6,333 bases of DNA from NCBI GenBank assembly GCA_028713595.1, contig JAQTNZ010000164.1:1-6333 (forward strand), given 5' to 3'. This DNA is from Methylovulum sp. GTDB taxonomy: Bacteria; Pseudomonadota; Gammaproteobacteria; Methylococcales; Methylomonadaceae. The position numbers and the translations under genes were made by a program. The notes under the pieces are model-generated. The model did no database searches. It saw nothing but the letters and a program-made list of their open reading frames with translations, and was not told the DNA's origin. This document shows, piece by piece, positions 1-5,549 of this stretch. How positions within the stretch are numbered: the first letter of the stretch is position 1; each line of letters opens with the position of its first letter.

Positions 1-1
1 C

Positions 2-166
2 CACCAAACCCCAAAAACCTCCCCCATCCGGCAAGCGGCGGCGCTTATCAGCGTGACCGTTTACATTAATTATCAAAAACATAGCCGCGCCTTAACGGGT
101 TATGTGAACTATTCACGGTTTTTTGGGGTACTAGTTAATTTTATTGTCGGGCTGATTTTTGTATAG
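2..166 (+). CDS. Possible 3' end of a membrane-protein gene (partial)
   Basis: Reading from position 2, the frame is open from the left edge for 54 codons and stops at TAG 164-166. The upstream part lies outside the window. The translation has two hydrophobic stretches, AALISVTVYI and, at the very end, FGVLVNFIVGLIFV, separated by a polar part with Lys, His and Arg. That fits the tail of an integral membrane protein ending in a transmembrane helix. I do not recognise the family. Another plus-strand frame here stops at 67-69. The sequence is AT-richer than the genes to the right, so chance openness over 54 codons is possible. No convincing terminator follows it. Confidence 0.3.
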   Translation, partial: HQTPKTSPIRQAAALISVTVYINYQKHSRALTGYVNYSRFFGVLVNFIVGLIFV

Positions 167-240
167 TCCGCACGGGGCCATCGCGCCAGGGGTTAAGGCC
201 ATCAGCGCCCTGCCCTAACGGCAATCCCATACACTTCAAA

Positions 241-329
241 CGGTCAAGTTTTCGGTTTTTGGAGCGCGGGCATCCTGCCCGCTGGTGCGGTCAATAGCCC
301 TGCGCCCCCAAAAACCGAAAACTTGACCG
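241..329. repeat. 89-bp element with perfect 22-bp inverted ends and a nested GC hairpin (MITE/REP-like)
   Basis: Positions 241-262 and 308-329 are exact reverse complements of each other (22 of 22; the arm begins CGGTCAAGTTTTCGG). Between them sits a second perfect stem, GCGGGC (266-271) with GCCCGC (277-282) around a 5-nt loop. A weaker GGTGC/GCGCC pairing that needs a wobble could form further right. Symmetry stops sharply at both outer ends, and I see no flanking target-site duplication. There is no T-tract after the stem, so it is a poor intrinsic terminator. The shape suggests a dispersed REP or MITE-type intergenic element. The rest of 167-366 shows nothing I can name, apart from a GGAG ribosome-binding site at 358-361 for the next gene. 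Confidence 0.75.
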
Positions 330-366
330 CTGAGAATATACCATCAGTACCCCCTTTGGAGAAACC

Positions 367-855
367 ATGAAACTGTTTGCCGCCCTTATCCTGTGGTCAG
401 TGTCCGCTTACGCCGTGGCCGACAACAACTTGCCGATAGAGTTGACCCCGTTGCCCGGGCAAAGCAGCGTGACCATCGGTAAGGACATGAGCGCTTATGG
501 CCGTTGCGGCGGCGCGGACGTTGCCATTGTCGGCATTGTCGAAGGCCCGTTCACCAATGCCGACACCTTCTCCGCCGAACCTGACACCACCGATGTGCGG
601 GTGAAGGTGCAGGGCAAAGACCACTCTTACGGCTATGCCCTCTCGGATATGAACATCGTCCGTTGTGTCACCACCCCCAAAGGCCCGCGCCTGTTGGTCG
701 GCAGCGTCTGTTCGGGCAGCAGTTGCACGGACGCGCTCCACTACCACATCATCAACCCCAGCAACGGCAGCGTTTTCCCCCGCGAAAAAGCCACTAAAGA
801 CTGTGACAGCGATTGCGTCAATAAAACTTTAGGGGGACAGTTTGCTACCGACTAA
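367..855 (+). CDS. Small secreted cysteine-rich protein of unknown function
   Basis: The product is 162 residues and I do not recognise its family. The N-terminus is a typical Sec signal peptide: Lys2, a hydrophobic core (LFAALILWSVSA), then AYAVADNN with likely cleavage after residue 16 or 18. The mature part has six cysteines (47, 100, 115, 120, 146, 150), an even number suited to three disulfides in the periplasm or outside the cell. The spacing includes C-x4-C (115/120) and C-x3-C (146/150). There is no lipobox, so it is probably soluble rather than a lipoprotein. The start is supported by GGAG at 358-361, five bases before the ATG, and by the signal peptide. Its end lies 24 bases from the end of the convergent DUF1993 gene. 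The inverted-repeat element at 241-329 lies just upstream and could affect its expression. Confidence 0.75.
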   Translation: MKLFAALILWSVSAYAVADNNLPIELTPLPGQSSVTIGKDMSAYGRCGGADVAIVGIVEGPFTNADTFSAEPDTTDVRVKVQGKDHSYGYALSDMNIVRCVTTPKGPRLLVGSVCSGSSCTDALHYHIINPSNGSVFPREKATKDCDSDCVNKTLGGQFATD

Positions 856-880
856 GCGGCCCTGTTAGAGCTTTGCCGCT
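855..880. terminator. Short hairpin between convergent genes (weak terminator candidate)
   Basis: AGCGGC (855-860) pairs with GCCGCT (875-880) around a 14-nt loop, overlapping the stop codons of both convergent genes. The stem is only 6 bp and neither strand has a following T-run. A role as a shared bidirectional terminator is suggested mainly by its position. Confidence 0.22.
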
Positions 881-1386
881 CAATAAGCCCCGACAAAATC
901 CGGTTTGCCCAAGGCCACGCCGTTATGGCGCAAAATCGCGTAGGCGGTGGTGACGTGGAAATAAAAATTGGGTAAGACAAAGTCCAGCAGGTAGGGCAAG
1001 CCGACAAAATGCAGTTCGCGGCTGGGGGTGCGCACGGTGATAGCTTTGTCCTCTTGGCCGTCCACCTGGTCGGCGCTGACGGTTTGCAAAAAGGCCACGG
1101 TCTTGGCGATACGTTCTTGCAACTGGGCAAAGTTGGCCTCGTTGTCTTCATAAGCGGGCACGTCAAGCCCCGCCAACCGCGCCGCGCAGCCTTTCGCCAT
1201 ATCGGTGGCGATTTGGATTTGGCGGCTCAACGGGTACATATCCGGGGCCAAACGGGCGTTGACCAACACACTGGGGTCCAGCTGCTGGGCTTGGGCATGG
1301 GCGACGGCCTTGTCGAGTATCGCCGACAAGTTGCCGAGCATACGGATAAACACGGGGATGGAGGCTTGGTACAGGGTAATGGACAT
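880..1386 (-). CDS. DUF1993 family protein
   Basis: The 168-residue product matches the DUF1993 family (PF09351) in length and in recognisable blocks. These are the start ITLYQASIPVFIRMLGNLSAILDKA, given here only as its first part ITLYQASIPVFIRML, the central LAPDMYPLSRQIQIATDMAK (48-65 region), and the C-terminal PNFYFHVTTAYAILRHNGV followed by LGKPDFVGAY. The function is unknown. From memory the fold is a four-helix bundle related to DinB/YfiT-type putative metalloenzymes. His144 in the FYFHVTTAY segment is a natural candidate ligand, which is inference. No signal peptide or membrane span is seen, so it is probably cytoplasmic. A weak purine-rich GGAA lies about 9 bases before the ATG. The base composition matches the GC-rich flanks rather than the AT-rich block next to it, so it is probably a resident gene. 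It is transcribed alone, convergent with the secreted protein gene. Confidence 0.88.
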   Translation of the reverse strand: MSITLYQASIPVFIRMLGNLSAILDKAVAHAQAQQLDPSVLVNARLAPDMYPLSRQIQIATDMAKGCAARLAGLDVPAYEDNEANFAQLQERIAKTVAFLQTVSADQVDGQEDKAITVRTPSRELHFVGLPYLLDFVLPNFYFHVTTAYAILRHNGVALGKPDFVGAY

Positions 1387-1484
1387 AATCAGGTTCCGAT
1401 GGGTTAAAGGTAGCCACGCCCGTGGGCGCGGCCTTGAGTGCTTATGACCGGGATTTGTGGGAAAAATTCAGTGATGGGGTGGGG

Positions 1485-2798
1485 TCAAAGTGTCCGATAA
1501 AAATTTTGTAAATACGTTACATCATCGATAATCAACCGATCTCTATTTGCCCTTATATGTTCGCTTCTTTGGCGTGCCTTGATTGCCCCTTCCATATTTC
1601 CAACCAATTGATTTAAATAGGCGACATTATCTAAAGCAACAGGCAATAAATGCCTATCGTCCCATGATTCCAACCAGCCTATCCCGCTATCATATTCAGC
1701 CGCTATGTCTGAGGGATTCTGGCCCGTACCGTTATGTGATTGCATAGCCCGCATCATTGCATCAGCAAGTTCCAATCCGGTCACTGTAAATCCCCAATAG
1801 TCATCATAGTCACAAAACATTTTTTTTGCATGTTTAAACAAGTCAATACTTTCTTCGTGCCTATCAAGAATTGACAGCACTCTTGCCTTATTCCTTAAGG
1901 CCATTGCAGAGCCACGGATATCGGTTTCATAAAGAAGTTTGTGCGCCCTATCATAACAAGATGCTTGGCTGACATAATCACCCATTTCTTGATGTAAAGA
2001 GGCTTCAAATAATATAGCCATACCCAAACCAGAGGTATTTTTTGATTTTTCTAATGATGCCTTAAGATCAAGCAGTTGTCCTTTGTAGCGCATTATGGGT
2101 TGACCACGTTGTATTTGCGAATTAAGCCTAGTGGTGACTAAATTAAACTCCTCACCCCTATCTTTTATATCTGAATGCGATTCAGATATTATTTTATTGA
2201 TAATTGACCACGCCCGTTTGGGATTTCCCAAAGAGGCCATAGCCTTGGCTTCTGTTACCTTTAATCGCCTGCCAATGGGTTCATCATGTTTAAGCCGATA
2301 CTTGTCAACCCATTTCAATAGCGTAAGACAGGTATTGATTTTGCCCAGTTTTCTTTGGGCTTCCGCTTCCAATAACAAAATATAAGACAGTTCTTTTTCG
2401 TCTATAGCCCCTTTTCCTTTCTTTAAAATCGAGTGGATTGATTCTAGTATTTCTTTCGGATGTTTTCCAAGCTCCTCTATATTTACGGCATTTTTTTCAT
2501 TATTGAGCTGCCAACTAACCGTTGACACCTCTACGGCATCATTGCGTAAGTGGTAGCCTTGATGATGGTTACTGCAAAGCAGCACCACATTTCCTAACTC
2601 ATTACTGCCTCCATCGTGCCGTGGTTTTATATGGTGAAGTTCGTTTGAACAGGTTGCATTTTCAAGATTCCTGGAAACATCAGCATCATTTATTCTTTTG
2701 GCTTCTAAGCAACGGTGGCAATGAAAATTATAGAATATTAAAAATTCTTTTCTCTGGCTTTTGGTAATAGCTTTTTTGTTTTTCACTTTTTCTATCAT
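1485..2798 (-). CDS. HNH endonuclease domain fused to TPR-like helical repeats
   Basis: The product is 437 residues. Residues 20-83 form an HNH nuclease: CHRC (27-30) and Cys75/His78 form a likely structural zinc site. LHHIKPRHDGGSNELGN (54-70) and LCSNHH (74-79) supply the catalytic His55/His56, Asn70 and His79. The remainder, about 105-437, is helical with TPR-like pairs, for example around 137-165, 180-206, 257-290, 298-325 and 385-412 (LDNVAYLNQLVGNMEGAIKAR). HNH domains cut DNA, and TPR arrays usually bind proteins or sense a partner. The combination would suit a nuclease controlled by its helical part, as in several defence or conflict proteins, but that role is inference. The start is supported by GGAG eight bases before the ATG and by a promoter candidate at 2878-2907. 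The gene is far AT-richer than its outer neighbours, a sign of acquisition. No partner gene overlaps it. Confidence 0.82.
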   Translation of the reverse strand: MIEKVKNKKAITKSQRKEFLIFYNFHCHRCLEAKRINDADVSRNLENATCSNELHHIKPRHDGGSNELGNVVLLCSNHHQGYHLRNDAVEVSTVSWQLNNEKNAVNIEELGKHPKEILESIHSILKKGKGAIDEKELSYILLLEAEAQRKLGKINTCLTLLKWVDKYRLKHDEPIGRRLKVTEAKAMASLGNPKRAWSIINKIISESHSDIKDRGEEFNLVTTRLNSQIQRGQPIMRYKGQLLDLKASLEKSKNTSGLGMAILFEASLHQEMGDYVSQASCYDRAHKLLYETDIRGSAMALRNKARVLSILDRHEESIDLFKHAKKMFCDYDDYWGFTVTGLELADAMMRAMQSHNGTGQNPSDIAAEYDSGIGWLESWDDRHLLPVALDNVAYLNQLVGNMEGAIKARQRSEHIRANRDRLIIDDVTYLQNFYRTL

Positions 2799-2877
2799 GG
2801 CAGCAACTCCGAAGCGTAACCCTTAGGAACCATTATCCCCGTTTTGTTTTTACATAAGCCCTTTAGCTAGGCTGCCA

Positions 2878-2907
2878 GTTTTAGCGTAAATGCTTATTTG
2901 ATGTCAA
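2878..2907 (-). promoter_or_regulatory. Candidate sigma70 promoter for the HNH-TPR gene
   Basis: Read on the minus strand, a perfect -35 TTGACA (2902-2907) is followed after 18 bases by TAAAAC (2878-2883), a 4-of-6 match to TATAAT. It lies about 80 bases upstream of the HNH-TPR start codon. The region is AT-rich, so the -10 is not distinctive. The gap of 188 bases to the GNAT gene and this site together suggest that the two minus-strand genes are transcribed separately. Confidence 0.4.
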
Positions 2908-2986
2908 TTGCGTTTTTTGCTTAAAGCCACATCATTTAAGAGCGCTGCAATTCATAGCTGGACGTTTTATGAGATTGGAAAAGATA

Positions 2987-3427
2987 TTATTGGCCGTTTT
3001 GTACGGGCGAGAGATAAATATCCGGTTTGTAGATTTCCATTATGCGTGAGGGGGTCGCCGATGGTGTGAAACCGTATTTGGCATACAAGGTATGTGCATC
3101 TCGCGTTATCAGCATAAATCGTCGAAGGCATTGAAGTTCGGGGTGCTGAAAAATCGCATCAAGCAGTCGTTTTGATAATCCTTGATTTCGATGTGCATCG
3201 ATAACATAGACATCTGCCAAGTAGGCAAACGTTGCCTTGTCTGTGATGACGCGCCCAAAAGCAACTTGCTCTTGTTCGGCGAAAATCCCAAAACACAGGG
3301 AGTTTCCGGCGGCACTGTCAACAACATCAAACGGAACATTCTGAAACCAATGTGTGGTTGACAAAAAAGCATGGACGGCCTTCATATCCATATTTTCGTA
3401 GCCAGTAATTACCGTGTAAGATGTCAT
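2987..3427 (-). CDS. GNAT family N-acetyltransferase
   Basis: The product is 146 residues, a usual length for a single GNAT domain that moves an acetyl group from acetyl-CoA to an amine. Motif A is visible as LADVYVIDAHRNQGLSKRLL (70-89), with the acetyl-CoA pyrophosphate loop R80-N-Q-G-L-S85. Motif B is DAHTLYAKYGF (110-120), where Tyr115 sits where GNATs usually have the general acid. The middle block SLCFGIFAEQEQVAFGRVITD (from residue 43) fits the beta-strand pair before motif A. I recognise the pattern of a common small-GNAT subfamily (ATFAYLADV...RRFML...DAH.LY...GF). Its substrate is unknown. The protein is cytoplasmic, with no signal or membrane span. The upstream GGA is weak. Base composition is intermediate between the AT-rich HNH-TPR gene and the GC-rich flanks. 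It could be part of the same acquired segment. Confidence 0.88.
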   Translation of the reverse strand: MTSYTVITGYENMDMKAVHAFLSTTHWFQNVPFDVVDSAAGNSLCFGIFAEQEQVAFGRVITDKATFAYLADVYVIDAHRNQGLSKRLLDAIFQHPELQCLRRFMLITRDAHTLYAKYGFTPSATPSRIMEIYKPDIYLSPVQNGQ

Positions 3428-3474
3428 AATCTGTCCGAATTGAAATAATTGACGTTTGGTTTAAGAGGCAAAGT

Positions 3475-3530
3475 AAAATGACAAAATTAATTACTTAATT
3501 GCTTCATTATTAATTTATCATCGTCATTTT
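3475..3530. repeat. AT-rich interrupted inverted repeat
   Basis: Two nested pairs of 8-bp arms are symmetric: AAAATGAC (3475-3482) with GTCATTTT (3523-3530), and AAATTAAT (3484-3491) with ATTAATTT (3509-3516). The spacers are unequal (one base on the left, six on the right), so the whole is an interrupted dyad. It lies about 50 bases upstream of the GNAT start, where it could be an operator for that gene or simply AT-rich boundary sequence. The rest of the 306-bp gap 3428-3733 holds a weak bulged stem (3611-3641) and C-runs just before the next gene, and no RNA gene or ORF that I can support. Confidence 0.45.
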
Positions 3531-3563
3531 TGGTTTGAAATAAGTTTTTCACCACCTTACACC

Positions 3564-3592
3564 TTGAAAAAACATGCACTCATTGATAAATA
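3564..3592 (+). promoter_or_regulatory. Weak promoter candidate for the zinc-ribbon membrane protein gene
   Basis: TTGAAA (3564-3569) and TAAATA (3587-3592) are separated by 17 bases, about 140 bases before the ATG at 3734. The -35 is a good match and the -10 only 3 of 6. It is the best plus-strand pair I found in this gap, but the area is AT-rich and chance matches are likely. Confidence 0.22.
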
Positions 3593-3733
3593 ACGCAACA
3601 AGGCAGACCCCGTAGGCTGCAAGGCACATTATAGCCTTACGTCCCCCCCACAGCTCCTATATCAGGGTACAGCTTAAGGCCGGATAAAAACAGGTACAAA
3701 GGCAGCCACCCTTATCCCCCCACAGGAACCACC

Positions 3734-5461
3734 ATGACACTAGTATATTGCCGCCAGTGTGGCGGACAACTTGACGAGGCCGCCGCCACTTGCCCGCACT
3801 GCGCGGCGGTGCAAGCACCCGCCATCAGCCCACCTAAGCCGGTGTCGGCAAAAAAGTCTGGGTTTAAGTTTGGGTCTTGGCCGGATGGGCTGGTGGTGCT
3901 GGCTTGGGTGGGGGGTTGGTGGGCGCTCATCAGCCACCCACTCACCCCCGATGATCCGGCGTTCCTGGCCGCCGACGCGTTGGCGCTGGTGTGGATGAGT
4001 GTGCTGTTTGCCCCGCCGATAGCCTTTGCCATCCAGCGCCACCTCGTGCCGCCAGTGTGCCAGACAGGCATGGTGGCCGCTATGGCGCTGACGCTGGCCG
4101 CTTATCTGCTGGCGGCGGATGCGGGCATCAGCTTCCCCTCCGTCCGCGCCAATTTTACCAGTTTCGCCGTGGCTTATTTTGCCTTCGGCTATCTGGCCGC
4201 CTCATGTCGGCATCATGAGGGTTTGCAGCTTATCGCCGGGGTGGCCTTGGTGTTTGCTTATCTGTTTGGGATCATCGGTGGCCTGTGGCTGGTCTTTGCT
4301 GTCGGCGATTACACCACCCCCGCTAAAGAAGTCCGGCAACTATCGGACACCGTCAGTTGCCGGACGATCCCCTGGGGCGACTCGACGACGGACAGTTCCG
4401 GCGCAACCTTGCATGTTTACCAAGCGTTGGAATGGCTACCCTTTTTGGAACGGGAGCTAGGTAACGCCCCTGTCCATGAGACGGTGTTAAGAACTGGCGA
4501 GAAGTGGGAGAACACCTCATGCGAGGCAATTCTGGCGCAGTGGCAAGCAGACCCCACCGACCCAGCCCCAGCCCCCGCCGAACCCCCAGCCGAACCCCCA
4601 GCCGAGGCTAAAGACGAAGCACCCGCGCCCCTAACACGTAAGCGCATGACCGTGACCGGCACCTTGGTTTACGGGAGGGATTTTTTTAGCATTACCCCGC
4701 AACACGGCAAACCGCTCAGCTTCCCGCTCTATGACACGGTGGCCGAACGGGTGCTGGCGACCTGCCAAGGCGGCGATGTCTGCACCCTGTCGGGCTGGGC
4801 CGAGGTTGACGATGAGGGCGAAGGTGAATTGATCCAACTCACCTCTGTCACGCTCGTCCAGCCGATGCTGATAGACGAGCGCAGCCCCGCCGAAAAAGCC
4901 GCCGCCCAAGGGTCGAACTCCTTGCCCCCCATGACCAGCATTGGCCGGTTGAGCTACGATGAATATGGTGCTATCAACCTAGACCCTTATAACGCCGCCC
5001 GCTTCTCCATCCTTGACAGCAACGACCTGTACTACAAACTGTATGCCCGATGCCGTAACGGCGATGTGTGCAAAGTGACCGGCTTAGGGGTACATGACGG
5101 CCGGGGCGACGAGCTGACCGTACTGCAAAGCATCCAGCTCTTAAGGCCCACCCTCACCATCCCCGAAACCGAGGCCAATACGGGGCGCTACTTTGCGTAT
5201 TTGGAAATGCGCGGCAAGGTGGAGGCCGGACAGGATGACGCAGGCGATGGTTTTTGGTTTCATCTCACCCCCGTCCCGTTGTGGCTCGATAAGGGTGACA
5301 AGATCCGCTATAAAATCGCCAACGCCTCGCACCTTGACCAAAAAGCCCGCACCACCCTGACCCAACTGGCAACAAAGCGCGTGACCGTGACCGTCAGAGC
5401 GGCCGTGAACAACGCCCAGACCGCTTTTGACAGAAGCGTGGACGTGGATATTTATAAATGA
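3734..5461 (+). CDS. Zinc-ribbon, five-span membrane protein with three C-terminal repeat-like domains
   Basis: The product is 575 residues, unrecognised as a whole. Residues 6-23 are a zinc ribbon, C6-x2-C9-x10-C20-x2-C23. After a basic stretch (KPVSAKKSGFK) come about five membrane spans near 51-68, 78-99, 111-131, 141-158 and 164-191. A soluble part with Cys209 and Cys263 leads to a Pro/Ala/Glu linker (276-300). The C-terminus holds domain A (about 305-375), B (about 401-470) and C (about 489-575). A and B each have a C-x5-C loop (CQGGDVC 344-350; CRNGDVC 440-446) followed by a G-containing strand and an EL..L.S..L tail. The positive residues before span 1 and the odd span number place the ribbon inside and A-C in the periplasm, a prediction. 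The next gene carries the same A-B-C module. The strand pattern (V-x-G-x-L, then GD-x-C-x-(L/V)-(S/T)-G) resembles an OB-fold, which is inference. AGGA six bases before the ATG supports the start. Confidence 0.85.
   Translation: MTLVYCRQCGGQLDEAAATCPHCAAVQAPAISPPKPVSAKKSGFKFGSWPDGLVVLAWVGGWWALISHPLTPDDPAFLAADALALVWMSVLFAPPIAFAIQRHLVPPVCQTGMVAAMALTLAAYLLAADAGISFPSVRANFTSFAVAYFAFGYLAASCRHHEGLQLIAGVALVFAYLFGIIGGLWLVFAVGDYTTPAKEVRQLSDTVSCRTIPWGDSTTDSSGATLHVYQALEWLPFLERELGNAPVHETVLRTGEKWENTSCEAILAQWQADPTDPAPAPAEPPAEPPAEAKDEAPAPLTRKRMTVTGTLVYGRDFFSITPQHGKPLSFPLYDTVAERVLATCQGGDVCTLSGWAEVDDEGEGELIQLTSVTLVQPMLIDERSPAEKAAAQGSNSLPPMTSIGRLSYDEYGAINLDPYNAARFSILDSNDLYYKLYARCRNGDVCKVTGLGVHDGRGDELTVLQSIQLLRPTLTIPETEANTGRYFAYLEMRGKVEAGQDDAGDGFWFHLTPVPLWLDKGDKIRYKIANASHLDQKARTTLTQLATKRVTVTVRAAVNNAQTAFDRSVDVDIYK
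4577..4600 (+). repeat. 12-bp tandem repeat in the proline-rich linker codons
   Basis: The unit GCCGAACCCCCA occurs twice in tandem (4577-4588 and 4589-4600) and starts again as GCCGAGG at 4601. It encodes repeated Ala-Glu-Pro-Pro in the linker between the membrane part and domain A. The unit is a multiple of three, so gain or loss of copies would keep the frame and only alter linker length. Confidence 0.8.
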
Positions 5462-5549
5462 GGGGGAGTGAAAAAACTCACTTAATGGCGATACCCTACC
5501 GCCACCCTTAAAAACCCTTGCCCTTAACCACCTTAACCCATCAACGCCT

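Noticed and set aside
1..27. Minus-strand ATG at 27-25 reading off the left edge
   Set aside because: Only nine codons are visible and there is no ribosome-binding site, so a gene start cannot be supported.
1009..1407. Plus-strand open frame of 132 codons opposite the DUF1993 gene
   Set aside because: The minus-strand product matches a known family over its full length, and the plus-strand translation looks like no protein family.
2920..2940. CTTAAA/TTTAAG dyad with a 9-nt loop after the GNAT gene
   Set aside because: The stem is a 6-bp A/T-rich pairing with no T-run on the strand transcribed from GNAT, so it is not credible as a terminator.
2987..3427. GNAT gene as the toxin of a TacT-type toxin-antitoxin pair
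   Set aside because: No small DUF1778/RHH antitoxin gene lies upstream or overlaps it, and its motifs fit an ordinary small GNAT subfamily better.
1491..3438. TGTCCGA occurring at 1491-1497 and 3432-3438 as possible direct repeats flanking the AT-rich block
   Set aside because: Seven bases is close to what chance allows over 2 kb, and both copies fall in or beside gene ends rather than at clear composition breaks.
3611..3641. Bulged stem CGTAGGCT/AGCCTTACG upstream of the zinc-ribbon gene as a riboswitch or small RNA
   Set aside because: The stem is short and bulged, competes with an alternative AAGGC/GCCTT pairing, and matches no RNA family I recognise.
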